Positions 9,019-20,609 are shown, counted from the stretch's first letter. The stretch is 64,000 nt of DNA from Verrucomicrobiota bacterium (GCA_016716505.1 JADJWF010000004.1:372001-436000); one strand, 5' to 3'. Notes: generated by a model not told the origin, from the letters alone. A program made the numbers and translations.

Positions 9019-10191
9019 TCATTCCACCTTCAACTGCTCGCGGTCCGGCAGCTTCGGGAACGGCGCGTGCGGTTCGGTCTGATACCAGAAGGCCGTCGAA
9101 GCGATGTCGTCCTCCAGTTGCAGGTAGCGGCCCCCCTCCTTCCAACCGAGCGCCTGGATGGTGACCTTCAGATCCTGATCGAAGCGAATCGGATCCGGAA
9201 TATGCCACCGGTAAAGGCCAAACTTCTGGCCCACCTGGTAGATCTGGTCCGGCGGAAGGACTTGCGAGAGACCGGTGTATGGCGTCGAAAACACCCCGTA
9301 GCGCGCCTTGCCGTTCTCGTCTTTGATGTCGAAGTTGTACGAACCGCAAAAGTAATCCTCGGTGCCGGTGCCGCAGATCGTCGGGAACTCGGTGTCACCG
9401 TCCATGAAGAACTTGATCTCGCCCTCGCCCCACCAGCCCGGGCTGCGGACTTTCCACGCCAGATAGGTGCCGACGTACTGGCCCTTGCCCTTCACGCCGT
9501 CGAGGATCGTGTACAGGCCCTTCTGCTTGAGGCGTTCCTCGCGTCGGAACTGCGCGTGAAAGTACGCGGCATCGTCCGCCACGGGGGCCAGCGCATAGTC
9601 AATCTGGTAGTACAGCACCATGTCCTTGTCATCGAGGTTCTCCATGGTAATGCGGGCCTTCTTGCGGAAGGGCATCGGCCAGTAGCAGTTGAACGCGCTG
9701 CCGGGGTTGACGCAGACGGCGAGTGAGTTGATCTGCGCGTACTTGCCCCAACCCGTGCAGAAGAAATCGCTCATCGGGACCTCGACGGACGGCTCCGTTT
9801 CGCCATCCCAGTAGAAGCGCAGAATGTACCAGCGGGTCTTGTCGAGCGGGGCGGGAGTCATCCAGATGTGCTGGATGCAGCCGGGGCCTTCGATCTCGCC
9901 CATCGTGAAGGTGGACTTGGCGGGAATGCGAACCGACGGCGACACCTTCCAGCCCTGGCCCAACTCGCCGGCGGCGTGTTTCCCGGTGCCCTCGGTCGCC
10001 ATGCCGGCCTTGCCCTTTTCGCCGGTGAAATTTTCCGGGCTGATGGAGCGGGTCTTGGCGTCGGAGAGCCGGTAAAGGTTGCCCAGGCCCATGTCGAGGC
10101 CGTTGAAGGGCAGCCCGGCAGACCGCACCGTGGAAGACGTTAACCAGCCAGCCAAGGCGGCGGCCGCGAACATCAAACAGGAGTTTTTCAT
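9019..10191 (-). CDS. Exported DUF2961 / GH172-family protein
   Basis: The 390-residue protein has a signal peptide (MKNSCLMFAAAALAGWLTSS, cleaved near VRSAG). It matches DUF2961, now classed as glycoside hydrolase family 172, which includes difructose-anhydride-forming and D-arabinofuranose/fructofuranose-acting enzymes. Typical segments are 'GPGCIQHIWMTP', 'YWDGETEPSVEVPMSDFFC', 'MPFRKKARITMEN' and 'GEGEIKFFMDGD...GTGTEDYFCGSY'. Family work names glutamates as catalytic, and acidic residues are present in the GEGEIKF and GTEDY motifs; I did not assign them. The protein is probably periplasmic and acts on furanosidic sugars. It has full family length and lies alone between the LamG gene and the membrane operon. 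Confidence 0.85.
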   Translation of the reverse strand: MKNSCLMFAAAALAGWLTSSTVRSAGLPFNGLDMGLGNLYRLSDAKTRSISPENFTGEKGKAGMATEGTGKHAAGELGQGWKVSPSVRIPAKSTFTMGEIEGPGCIQHIWMTPAPLDKTRWYILRFYWDGETEPSVEVPMSDFFCTGWGKYAQINSLAVCVNPGSAFNCYWPMPFRKKARITMENLDDKDMVLYYQIDYALAPVADDAAYFHAQFRREERLKQKGLYTILDGVKGKGQYVGTYLAWKVRSPGWWGEGEIKFFMDGDTEFPTICGTGTEDYFCGSYNFDIKDENGKARYGVFSTPYTGLSQVLPPDQIYQVGQKFGLYRWHIPDPIRFDQDLKVTIQALGWKEGGRYLQLEDDIASTAFWYQTEPHAPFPKLPDREQLKVE

Positions 10192-10307
10192 AGGAGGATT
10201 TTTCGAAGTGCTGGGAAATGCTAGTCATCGGCGGCCGGGCTGGCAATTCCCTTCAACGACCCGGCGGCAAACTCTGCCAACCCGGCGACAGCCGTCGCCC
10301 GCGGGGC

Positions 10308-10754
10308 TCACGGCGGCAGCGTGCGCCAGAGGTAAAACCAGTTGGCGAGCAACACGACCGTCAGCACCCAGCCCCAGCGCACCCGATGCCAGCGCGCCAG
10401 CGAGAGCGGGAGCAGCGGTCGCCCGGCGAGGCGCTCCAGTGCCAAGGCGACCAGCCAAACCGGGATGGCCAGCAGGCCGATGAAAACGAGAGGGTTCAAA
10501 GCCGCTGCTGTTGCCAGATCGCCGCGGGCGGCGGCCATCAGCGTCCGCGTCGAACCGCAAAACGGGCAGGGGACTCCGGTCAGCGATCGCGTGGTGCAGC
10601 GGGGCAGCGGCACCTGCCACAGCTCGATCACGTGGGCGGCGATCAACGCCAGGGCCAGCAGGCCAGCAAGCCCCCACAGGTTTGACGGCCTCCGGTTGGC
10701 CGGGTCAGAGCCGAGGCGGGGTGGCGGGGTGCTGCTCATCGGGAGGCTCGGCAT
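10308..10754 (-). CDS. DUF2752 membrane protein
   Basis: The roughly 148-residue protein carries the DUF2752 hallmark CPFCGSTR followed by 'ALNPLVFIGL', and three predicted membrane helices. The family is common in Bacteroidota and Verrucomicrobiota and has no established function; the CxxC pair suggests a redox or metal role, but this is inference. A Met six residues in (start 10739) could be the true start. The first bases overlap the end of the preceding membrane gene (10705), so it is translationally coupled as the last gene of a three-gene operon. Confidence 0.8.
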   Translation of the reverse strand: MPSLPMSSTPPPRLGSDPANRRPSNLWGLAGLLALALIAAHVIELWQVPLPRCTTRSLTGVPCPFCGSTRTLMAAARGDLATAAALNPLVFIGLLAIPVWLVALALERLAGRPLLPLSLARWHRVRWGWVLTVVLLANWFYLWRTLPP

Positions 10755-11106
10755 GGGCTGGGTTGACGAGACTTGGTGGCGGTGGCGCGGCCGGACTGGG
10801 AGTGCCGTTCTGGCCGGATTCTCGCAGCAGCGACCGGCTCGTCCGCAGCGCCCACAGCCAAGCGGTCCCGAACAAGCCGATCCCCGCCAAACCCACCCCG
10901 AGTGCCGGTCGCCAGCCCAGCGGCAGTTCGCCCTCCACCCGCCAGTCCCGGATAAACAAGAGCAGCCACAGCAGACTCAGGCCAAAGCCCGCCAAGGCCA
11001 GCGCCGCCTGGGCGTAACCGATCCGCCGCCCCGCCGCGATCGAACCCAAGCCCGGCAGCGCGGCCAGATTGGCGACCGCGCAGCTCCAAGCGGTGGCTCT
11101 ATCCAT
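10705..11106 (-). CDS. Small membrane protein of unknown function
   Basis: The 133-residue protein begins MDRATAWSCAVANLAALPG. Two to three hydrophobic helices follow ('QAALALAGFGLSLLWLLLFI', then 'PALGVGLAGIGLFGTAWLWA') and a Pro-rich cytoplasmic tail (SPAAPPPPSLVNPAHAEPP). The ATG at 11104-11106 overlaps the last bases of the upstream GYF gene. It is the middle gene of an overlapping trio ending in the DUF2752 gene. I recognise no domain; the N-terminal 'PGLGSIAAGRRIGYAQ' stretch resembles small TM2-like membrane proteins. Confidence 0.7.
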   Translation of the reverse strand: MDRATAWSCAVANLAALPGLGSIAAGRRIGYAQAALALAGFGLSLLWLLLFIRDWRVEGELPLGWRPALGVGLAGIGLFGTAWLWALRTSRSLLRESGQNGTPSPAAPPPPSLVNPAHAEPPDEQHPATPPRL

Positions 11107-12094
11107 TCGCTTCGGCGCGTTGCGGGCCGAAGAGGCTTTCATAGGCGCACAGGGTCGCCGCCGTGGCAAAGGGCAGGTTGAGCAGGAGGACGAACTGGCG
11201 CTGCAACTCGAGCTTCATCGCGAATGCGCCGATGGCGGCCATCTGCGCCCGTAACGAGTCCAGCGACCACATCGAAACCGGCCCGAGCGTCTCGCTGAGA
11301 AACGTGGCCGTGCGAACGATCGAATAGCCCTCAAACACGATTGCCGGCAGCCACGCCAGGCACAGCAGGCCGGCGACCGCGAGAAAGTTGCGGGCCACAG
11401 CCTTCCGGCTGGTTTCCATCGCTGGCCAGACCGGCAAAGCGCGGTCAGCGGCCAAGGGCAGCGCAAACGCCCAGAGTGCCTTGAGGATCAAACCCGGGAT
11501 CAGGCAGAGCAGCAGGCCCAACCCGCTGACGACGGTGGTCATCACACCGACCAGCAGCAAGGTGGTGAAAGCGGGACCGAACCCGGCGAAGACGCCGCTC
11601 AACCGCGTGTCACGCTCGCGAATCAATCGCAAGACCAGCAGCGCGAGGCCGCCGTAAAGCGGCCCGGAGATGGCCAGGCTGATGAACGGTCCTGCACACG
11701 GGACAAACGCAGTGGCGGTGCTGATCAGCCACACCAGGCTGCAAGCCCCGGCCAGGAGGACGAAGTGCTGGCCTAAAAGCAGCCAACCCCGGCCCAGACA
11801 GGCGGCGATGTCCACGCGACCGGCGGCAACGGGTACGGCACCCGCTTGGCCGAGGTCTGAATCCGCGCGTGGGGAAGGCTGTGGGACCGCCGGCACTGGC
11901 GACATCTGGCCGGGCCACGCCGCGTTCAACGCTTCCGTGAACTCGGGAAACGCGGAGAGCGGGAGCCAGTCCGTTGAGCCTTCGCGCTGGACGAGGGTCT
12001 GGCCGTTGGCGCGCTGCTCGATCACCCAACCGCGGAGTTGCTCCTCGGAAATGGGACCGTACTCCCGACCATCGCCGCCAATCATCTTGAACAT
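11099..12094 (-). CDS. GYF-domain (DUF4339) multi-pass membrane protein
   Basis: The 331-residue protein opens with a GYF_2 domain (residues 1-60: MIGGDGREYGPISEEQLRGW, 'LVQREGSTDWLPLSAFPEF'), normally a cytosolic protein-interaction module. The C-terminal 230 residues have about five or six membrane helices in a layout like the DUF975 / YciC-type membrane families, with 'ACLGRGWLLLGQHFVLLAGA' and the later 'RKAVARNFLAVAGLLCLAWLP'. It is the first gene of a trio that continues, with overlapping ends, into the 133-residue membrane protein and the DUF2752 protein. The three are probably one envelope complex or assembly unit. The function is unknown. Confidence 0.8.
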   Translation of the reverse strand: MFKMIGGDGREYGPISEEQLRGWVIEQRANGQTLVQREGSTDWLPLSAFPEFTEALNAAWPGQMSPVPAVPQPSPRADSDLGQAGAVPVAAGRVDIAACLGRGWLLLGQHFVLLAGACSLVWLISTATAFVPCAGPFISLAISGPLYGGLALLVLRLIRERDTRLSGVFAGFGPAFTTLLLVGVMTTVVSGLGLLLCLIPGLILKALWAFALPLAADRALPVWPAMETSRKAVARNFLAVAGLLCLAWLPAIVFEGYSIVRTATFLSETLGPVSMWSLDSLRAQMAAIGAFAMKLELQRQFVLLLNLPFATAATLCAYESLFGPQRAEANG

Positions 12095-12234
12095 CGCCGG
12101 CAGTCTGTTGGCCGTCGCGCGGGGGCGTCAAGTGCGGGAGCACAGCACGCTTGCCGCGGCCGACGCGAGGCGGCCGGCGGGTCCGCCCGGAGACCGATAC
12201 TGGAGTTTCAAATAAGAACGATTGGAGAATGAAC

Positions 12235-12263
12235 TTGACTCGATGCAGGCGTTTCAATAGTTC
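12235..12263 (+). promoter_or_regulatory. Candidate sigma-70-type promoter for the pyrophosphatase gene
   Basis: TTGACT at 12235-12240 is followed by a 17-base spacer and TAGTTC at 12258-12263 (or ATAGTT with a 16-base spacer). It lies about 80 bases before the hppA start in the divergent region shared with the GYF operon. The -10 match is mediocre. Confidence 0.35.
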
Positions 12264-12340
12264 GCAGGGCACCGAAAACGGCCGTTTGGCCGGGCGACTT
12301 GCTGGCTCATGCTGGAGCCGGAAACCGAACAACGACGACT

Positions 12341-14872
<2,532 letters not shown>

Positions 14873-14896
14873 GCCGGCCTTTTTTCGGCATCCCAC

Positions 14897-14927
14897 GGCG
14901 AGCCGGTTCCTCTGGCTCGCCTTTTTT
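14897..14927 (+). terminator. Intrinsic terminator of the pyrophosphatase gene
   Basis: An 8-bp perfect stem (GGCGAGCC at 14897-14904 with GGCTCGCC at 14914-14921) has a 9-base loop and is followed at once by TTTTTT (14922-14927). It lies 25 bases after the hppA stop. This is a textbook factor-independent terminator. Confidence 0.85.
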
Positions 14928-14996
14928 GTTGGCGCGCCCGAACTCCGGAGACGCCCACCGAGCCGGGTTCGAGGCTGGCCCGACAACGGCCTGGAC

Positions 14997-15040
14997 GGCT
15001 TTGCGAAGCCCTTCGGTGGCGAGGAGCTTCTGCGCTCCTC
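14997..15040. repeat. Pair of small hairpins, REP-like
   Basis: Two adjacent hairpins: GGCTT/AAGCC (14997-15010, TGCG loop) and GAGGAGC/GCTCCTC (15021-15040, TTCTGC loop). They lie between the hppA terminator and the next gene. Their shape resembles extragenic palindromes of the phylum, but I found no second copy in the window. Confidence 0.3.
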
Positions 15041-15154
15041 TGGACCGGGAGTCTCCGGCTGCCTGGGCGCCGGATCCGCAAGAACTTGCTCTGCGGGGCG
15101 GGGTCGCTTGAAAAGTTTGGCTGCGTCTGGCTCGCGTGCCTACCATGCGCCCCG

Positions 15155-18100
15155 ATGCAACTCGGTCGCAATCGGCTGCTGGCCCTGGTTTCCGTCTGTC
15201 TGTTTCTGTCTGGCGGCGCCGGCTTGGTGTACGAGGTGGTGTGGGCCAGATACCTCGCCCTGTTCCTGGGCCACACCAGCTACGCCGTGGTGGCCGTGCT
15301 GGGCGCGTTCATGGGCGGCCTGGCGCTGGGTAATGTGGCGTTCGGTTACCTGGCGGACCGGACCACCCGCCCGCTGGCGTGGTACGCGTACCTTGAAATC
15401 GGCATTGGCCTCTATGCCCTCGTCTTCCCGTTCTACTACGAGCTGGCCCATGATCTGTACCTGGGCGCGGCGCGCGGGATGAACCCCGAGGGGGCTGGGC
15501 TGCTCGCGCTCAAGTTCGTTTTCAGCCTGGCCACGATTCTCATCCCCACTGTTCTGATGGGCGGCACCTTGCCGTTACTGACCCGTCTGCTCACCCGGTC
15601 GGTGTCCGAGGTGCGCGCCAACGTGGCGGCCCTTTACTTCGTCAATAGCGCGGGTGCGGTGGTGGGCACGTGGTTCGCGGACTTCGTGCTGATCGAGGCG
15701 GTGGGCATCGAGGCGACGGGCCAGGTGGCGGCGGCGGTCAATCTGCTGGTCGGCCTGGCGGCGCTCGGCGTGAGTTCCCGCATGATGGAGGACGTGCCGC
15801 TGGCCCCGTCCGCGCCGCCTCCCGCGGTCAGTGCGGGGCAAGCACCCGACGGGGAGATCTTCACGCCGGCAGAGTTGCGCCTGGCGGTCATCGGCATCGG
15901 TCTCTCGGGCTTCGTGGCCATGCTCTATCAGGTGGCTTGGACGCGCCTGTTGGCGCTGGTCCTGGGCTCCAGCACGCACGCCTTCGCGCTGATGCTGATG
16001 ACGTTCATCGCCGGCATCACCGTGGGCTCGTGGATCGTGTATCGGTGGAAGAATCTTCGCAACGCGCTGACGGCGTTCGCGTGGACGGAACTGGCGCTGG
16101 CGGGGGCAATTGCGGCTTCGATGTTCCTTTACGACCTGCTGCCGTTCTGGTTTTCGAAGCTCGCGACGTCGTTGAATCGTTCGGCGGGGGCGTATCCCCT
16201 GTACAGCCTGGTCCAGGGACTCATCTGCTTCGCGGTCATGTTTGTGCCCACTGTCTGCCTGGGTATGACGCTGCCGCTGGTCAGCCGTGTGGCCACGCGC
16301 GAAACCGCCCGCACGGGCCGCTCGGTAGGCGCCGTGTTTGCGGTCAACACGGTGGGCACCGTCTTGGGCGCGGTTTTGACGGGGCTTTGGCTGATGCCGT
16401 GGCTGGGACTGGCCCGCACCTTCGCGCTGGGGGTGGGGCTGAATGCCATGATCGGTCTGGCCATTCTGGCCCAGCGGCATCGCTGGCGCGGTTGGTGGGG
16501 CGCTGCCCCGGTGGGCACGGTGGCGCTGGTCTTCGCCGCCGGACAGTATTTCAACCTGAGCTGGCCGGCGGCGTTCACGCTCGGTCTGTGGCGTTCCGTC
16601 GAGCCCCCCACCAGCCTCGCCGCGTATCGAAAGGTGCTCCAGAACAGCCCCATCGTGTATTACCGGGACGGCGCCGGCGCCACCGTGAGCGTGCATCAAC
16701 CGCCGACCACCGAGACCAATTTGTTCCTCAAGGTGAACGGCAAGACGGATGCCAGCACGTTGGTGGACATGTCCACCCAGTTGTTGCTGGGGCATGTGCC
16801 CATGTTGCTGAAGCCCGCCGCGACCAACGCCCTGGTGATCGGTCTCGGCAGCGGCATCACCGGCGCCGCGATGCTGGCCCATCCGTCGTTGCAAAGCCTC
16901 GAGGTGATTGAGATTTCCCCGGAGGTCATCGAGGCCTCGCGCTGGTTCGCGGCGTTCAACCGCAACCTCCTCGACGACCCGCGCGTCCGCGTGGTGGTGG
17001 ATGACGCGAAGTCCTACTTCGGCATCCACGACCGCAAGTACGACGTCATCGTCAGCGAGCCTTCGAATCCCTGGATGGCCGGTGTCGCGGGGGTGTTCAG
17101 TGTCGAGTTCTATCAATCCTGCCGGGAGCATCTCCAGCGCGGCGGGGTGATGGTCCAGTGGGTGCAGCTCTATGAGTTCAGCGACGCGGGCCTCGACATG
17201 GTGCTGGCCACCTTCTCCCGCGTCTTCCCCCATGTCAGCGTCTGGCAGTGCCATCGGGCCGACATGATGCTGGTGGGGTCGGCCGACCCCTTCACCGTGA
17301 ATCTCGACCAGCTCATCGCCCGCTTCCACGAACCGGCGGTCAAGCGGGATCTGTCCAGCATCCAGATCGAGACGCCGCCCGTGCTGCTGACGCATGAACT
17401 GATTTCGCCGGAACACGCCGCGCTGGTGCCGCCGCCCGAGACGCGCATCCACAGCGACTTCTACCCCGTGCTCGAATTCCTGGCCCAACGCGACTTCTTC
17501 AGTCAGCGCGCCGTCAGCCGCTTCCGCCAGATGGACGAGAACTTCTCCCGCCGGCCCACCACCCTGCTGGGAGCTTACTTGCGCCAGAAGCCGCTCGGGG
17601 CGGATGATTTCCTCGCCTTCGCCCGGTACTTCCTCAGCGATCAGCAGCCATTTCTCGACCTGTTCTCCAGTCTCCTGGCGCGGTGGCGGCAGATTTCGCC
17701 GGACGACCTCGAGCCGGTCGAGCTTTCCACCCGTGTTCGTTTTCTTTCGGCGCCGGGCGAACTCGAGGTGCTCCGGCTCGCGCCGTATCGCGAGGCCATG
17801 ATGAAGCAGGCGGAACGGAATCCTGCGCTCCTGCGCTCCTACGGACTCGCGCTGATGCGCAGTTACTTCGAGCAACGCAGCGCCCACTACCTTCCGCCGG
17901 TGCCCGAGCGCATCGAGGTGCTCACGCGACTGATCGAGACCGATCCGGACAACCAGCGCGTCTATCAGGCCTACCTCGCGGAGATGGCGTGGGACGTGGG
18001 CGACGACGAGGCCTGCCTCGAAATCGCGAAACGGGCCTTCGCCAACGACCTGCCCCGCGGGGCGGCCTTGTTCAAACTGGATCCCGACATCGCACCCCGC

Positions 18101-18295
18101 GTTGTGGGCCGGCTGGCCGACATCCACCTGCGACGGGGAAACCCAACGGAAGCGGCCACGTTGTGCCAGGAAGCCATCCGGTCGGGCGTGTACGGCGAGC
18201 GGGCGCGGGCGAACGGGCTGTACTTCGAAGTCATGCACCGCAAATCGCTTGCCGCCGCGGAGCGAAAGATCGCAGTGCCGCAGAATCCGCAGTGA
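15155..18295 (+). CDS. Fused membrane transporter-like / spermidine-synthase-like protein with C-terminal helical repeats
   Basis: The 1046-residue protein has three parts. Residues 1-510 form about a dozen membrane helices (SGGAGLVYEVVWARYLALFL is the typical opening of the MFS/spermidine synthase fusion family). Residues 545-780 form a Rossmann-type aminopropyltransferase/methyltransferase-like domain: 'ALVIGLGSGITGAAML', 'LEVIEISPEVIEASRWF', 'DDAKSYF', 'YDVIVSEPSNPWMAG'. Residues 780-1046 are helical and TPR-like ('RLIETDPDNQRVYQAYLAEM'). The glycine loop and the acidic ribose-binding position (VIEIS) are kept. The substrate is unknown, and polyamine synthesis is not proven for this family. 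The ATG at 15155 begins MQLGRNRLLAL before the first helix. Confidence 0.85.
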   Translation: MQLGRNRLLALVSVCLFLSGGAGLVYEVVWARYLALFLGHTSYAVVAVLGAFMGGLALGNVAFGYLADRTTRPLAWYAYLEIGIGLYALVFPFYYELAHDLYLGAARGMNPEGAGLLALKFVFSLATILIPTVLMGGTLPLLTRLLTRSVSEVRANVAALYFVNSAGAVVGTWFADFVLIEAVGIEATGQVAAAVNLLVGLAALGVSSRMMEDVPLAPSAPPPAVSAGQAPDGEIFTPAELRLAVIGIGLSGFVAMLYQVAWTRLLALVLGSSTHAFALMLMTFIAGITVGSWIVYRWKNLRNALTAFAWTELALAGAIAASMFLYDLLPFWFSKLATSLNRSAGAYPLYSLVQGLICFAVMFVPTVCLGMTLPLVSRVATRETARTGRSVGAVFAVNTVGTVLGAVLTGLWLMPWLGLARTFALGVGLNAMIGLAILAQRHRWRGWWGAAPVGTVALVFAAGQYFNLSWPAAFTLGLWRSVEPPTSLAAYRKVLQNSPIVYYRDGAGATVSVHQPPTTETNLFLKVNGKTDASTLVDMSTQLLLGHVPMLLKPAATNALVIGLGSGITGAAMLAHPSLQSLEVIEISPEVIEASRWFAAFNRNLLDDPRVRVVVDDAKSYFGIHDRKYDVIVSEPSNPWMAGVAGVFSVEFYQSCREHLQRGGVMVQWVQLYEFSDAGLDMVLATFSRVFPHVSVWQCHRADMMLVGSADPFTVNLDQLIARFHEPAVKRDLSSIQIETPPVLLTHELISPEHAALVPPPETRIHSDFYPVLEFLAQRDFFSQRAVSRFRQMDENFSRRPTTLLGAYLRQKPLGADDFLAFARYFLSDQQPFLDLFSSLLARWRQISPDDLEPVELSTRVRFLSAPGELEVLRLAPYREAMMKQAERNPALLRSYGLALMRSYFEQRSAHYLPPVPERIEVLTRLIETDPDNQRVYQAYLAEMAWDVGDDEACLEIAKRAFANDLPRGAALFKLDPDIAPRVVGRLADIHLRRGNPTEAATLCQEAIRSGVYGERARANGLYFEVMHRKSLAAAERKIAVPQNPQ

Positions 18296-18403
18296 CCGAG
18301 ACAAAGTATTCCGCGCAGGCGCGTGCCGGGTATTTCCGCCCGGGACAAGGGACCGGGTGCGATCGAGATTGAGCTTGGCCGGGTTGCCGGCTAATTCTGG
18401 GGC

Positions 18404-18871
18404 ATGACAACGCTGCGCCCATGGTTCCTGGGTTTGCTGATCGTCCTCGGGGTTGCCACGACGGTCGCCGCTGAACCGACGGGCAAGATCGTCAAGGTGC
18501 TGCCGCATCTGCTCGATGCCCAAGGACGCCACACCGTCTCGCCCAGCCTCTTCGACCGCGACGCTTACCAGTTTCATCTTCGGACCCATCGCGACCTGGT
18601 TTCGGGAGCGCGCTTCGACATCCAGTGGAAGGCCAGGCGGGTGCGAGCGGCGAATCTGAAGATGCGGCTGGAATTGCTGACCACCACGTCCACCAAGGAC
18701 CGGCCACTGGTCTTCGAGCAATCCATCGCCGCGCGGTCCGGCATGGGGCGGTGGGTGAAGATTCCGGTCGTGGGCGAGGATTACGAGAAGGCCGGCGAGC
18801 TGATCGCGTGGCGGGTCTCCCTCTGGAACGGCGACGCCCTGCTGTCCGAGCAAAAGTCGTTTCTCTGGTAA
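18404..18871 (+). CDS. Small secreted protein of unknown function
   Basis: The 155-residue protein has a signal peptide (MTTLRPWFLGLLIVLGVATT, cleaved near AAEPT). The mature part is a compact beta-rich domain: 'GKIVKVLPHLLDAQGRHTVS', 'RARFDIQWKARRVR-like' strands, 'AWRVSLWNGDALLSEQKSFLW' at the end. The pattern (a description of a body, then a comparison ending in SFLW) recurs as short orphan exported proteins in Verrucomicrobiota, but I know no function. It lies 108 bases after the spermidine-synthase-like gene on the same strand and could be cotranscribed. It is convergent with the transglutaminase-like gene. Confidence 0.65.
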   Translation: MTTLRPWFLGLLIVLGVATTVAAEPTGKIVKVLPHLLDAQGRHTVSPSLFDRDAYQFHLRTHRDLVSGARFDIQWKARRVRAANLKMRLELLTTTSTKDRPLVFEQSIAARSGMGRWVKIPVVGEDYEKAGELIAWRVSLWNGDALLSEQKSFLW

Positions 18872-18922
18872 CTCCGACGCTGCCGCCCGGTCCGGCGAGC
18901 GCGTTGCAGTTGCGCCCGTGTC

Positions 18923-20389
18923 CTACCGGGCGTCCACCTCCCGCCACTCCAGGCGGTAAGAGAAATCGCCGAAGTACACATTCCTCCCGGCCACCTCCAC
19001 TTCGCCCCGCTGAAAGTCCACCGTATCCGAGCGGAAGGAGGTTTTCGGCGGGCTGAGCGGCTGGCAATGGTCGGCATTGGCGATCAGCCGGTAGGGGTCC
19101 AAACCGCCGAAGTAAAAGTCCCGCAGGGATCGCCGCTCCGACCGGTTCAGCGAAGGCGCGTATTGCATCGCGTAAATGCCCATGTACGGATCCACCGGCA
19201 CCCACCCATACGGGGCGAGGTAGATCTCGCACCAGTCGTGGATCGTCTTCGCGCCGGGGAACAGGCGCCAGCCCGACTGCCACCGTGCCGGTATGCCGCT
19301 GAGCCGGCAAAGCGTCATGAACAGGAAGGTCTCCTGGCCACAGTCACCGTACCGGTTTTCAAGGCAGTACTCGGCGAGATTCGGAATGGTCGAATACTCG
19401 CGGGCATAGCTGTAGCGGATGTTCTGCGCGATCCAGTCGTAGTAGCGTTTGGCGCGGAGCAGCGGATTCTTCTCCCGCCCGGCGAGGTCTTTGGCCAGTC
19501 GGCGCATTGAGTCGGTGAACGGCACGTGCGGCGCCTCGGCCAGGAACGGCGCGATTTCCGGGTCATCGGGGTGGATGGCGACGATCCGCTCCGGTCGCAG
19601 ATCAAACCAGACGCTCCAGGTCCGGTAGGTGTACTCGATCCGGAAACTCGTTTCGCGGCTGACCGCCGCGGTCTGCTCGAAGTAGGCCGAGCGGATGACC
19701 GAATCGTCCGGTGCCAGCGCCGCCACCAACGGCTCGCTGCTGATCAAAGCAAACTCATCCTGGTGCGGCTGGCTTCGGGGAATGGGCAGCCAGCAGCGGA
19801 CGACTTCGCCTTGCCCGGCCACGCCAGCTTTCACCGTGAGTTCCATCGTCACGCTCAACTGCCGCGGCAGAACGTACGGGGTGCCCGCGACGCGGGCCGC
19901 GTCGCGGATGCCTCGCGCAGTGCCCAGGAACCGCCGCGGCTGTTCCGCGGATTCGCCACCCTTCAAACGCCGGGAATTGAGCCGCGGATGGCGAAAGAAC
20001 AGGTTGCTGACACTGCTGGCCACGAACCGTCGCTCGCCATCAATCACCCGCGAGTCAAACCGGCCCTCCTTCACCCAGCGGTCGAACTCGCCCCGCGTCA
20101 GCCCGCGCACCGACTCGCTCAAGGCGGCGAACAAGGAGGCCTCGGTATGCGAATAATCGAGCCGGATGCGCCGCAGCCGCTCGCGCTCCCACTCGAGCTC
20201 GCGCCGCGCGTCAGGCGCGAGCGTCGTGTCGGACAACAGGCGGGCCAATGCCTCGTCAGCCTGCCCGAAGTCCCCGCGGGCTTCCATGGCGGCCGCCAGG
20301 CTGAGGACCGGATGCGAACTGGCCAGGAGCCTGACGGCCAGGCAGCCGAAGCCCAAGACGAGGCCGAGGAGGGCGAAGCAGCGAGACAC
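18923..20389 (-). CDS. Exported transglutaminase-like protein
   Basis: The 488-residue protein has a hydrophobic N-terminus (MSRCFALLGLVLGFGCLAVR). The C-terminal third is a transglutaminase-like cysteine-protease fold with the triad visible: Cys in ENRYGDCGQETFLF, His in KTIHDWCEIYL and Asp in WVPVDPYMG. Ahead of it lies an all-beta region (about residues 190-300) typical of bacterial transglutaminase-like proteins, and a helical N-terminal region. Such proteins cleave or crosslink peptides in the periplasm, but most bacterial members are uncharacterised. The start at 20387-20389 directly precedes the signal segment. Confidence 0.85.
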   Translation of the reverse strand: MSRCFALLGLVLGFGCLAVRLLASSHPVLSLAAAMEARGDFGQADEALARLLSDTTLAPDARRELEWERERLRRIRLDYSHTEASLFAALSESVRGLTRGEFDRWVKEGRFDSRVIDGERRFVASSVSNLFFRHPRLNSRRLKGGESAEQPRRFLGTARGIRDAARVAGTPYVLPRQLSVTMELTVKAGVAGQGEVVRCWLPIPRSQPHQDEFALISSEPLVAALAPDDSVIRSAYFEQTAAVSRETSFRIEYTYRTWSVWFDLRPERIVAIHPDDPEIAPFLAEAPHVPFTDSMRRLAKDLAGREKNPLLRAKRYYDWIAQNIRYSYAREYSTIPNLAEYCLENRYGDCGQETFLFMTLCRLSGIPARWQSGWRLFPGAKTIHDWCEIYLAPYGWVPVDPYMGIYAMQYAPSLNRSERRSLRDFYFGGLDPYRLIANADHCQPLSPPKTSFRSDTVDFQRGEVEVAGRNVYFGDFSYRLEWREVDAR

Positions 20390-20468
20390 GCGGGAACTCT
20401 ATGGCTCCCTCGCCGTCCGTCGCCAGCGGAAAGCCGCGTCAGCGCCACCGGTAGCGAGGGAAAAACAG

Positions 20469-20496
20469 TTGAATTGCCCCTTTCCGAGCCTACGAT
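20469..20496 (+). promoter_or_regulatory. Candidate promoter of the tRNA-Pro gene
   Basis: TTGAAT at 20469-20474, a 16-base spacer, and TACGAT at 20491-20496 fit a sigma-70-type promoter. It ends 36 bases before the tRNA 5' end. Confidence 0.45.
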
Positions 20497-20532
20497 GCCG
20501 GCACGTTCGGCGCTCGCCGGACGTGCGTTGGT

Positions 20533-20609
20533 CGGGACGTAGCGTAGCTTGGTAGCGCGTCTGAATGGGGTTCAGAAGGTCGTGAGTTCAAATCTCACCG
20601 TCCCGACCA
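20533..20609 (+). tRNA. tRNA-Pro, anticodon GGG
   Basis: A full cloverleaf fits. The acceptor stem CGGGACG (20533-20539) pairs with CGTCCCG, followed by discriminator A and an encoded CCA end. The D-stem is GCGT/GCGC. The anticodon stem TCTGA/TCAGA encloses the loop ATGGGGT, with GGG at the anticodon position reading CCC and CCU. The T-arm is GTGAG-TTCAAAT-CTCAC. The gene is 77 bases long and isolated. Confidence 0.95.

Noticed and set aside
15575..18853. 1092-residue minus-strand open frame
   Set aside because: Antisense to the spermidine-synthase-like fusion; composition is low-complexity Arg/Gly/His with no family match.
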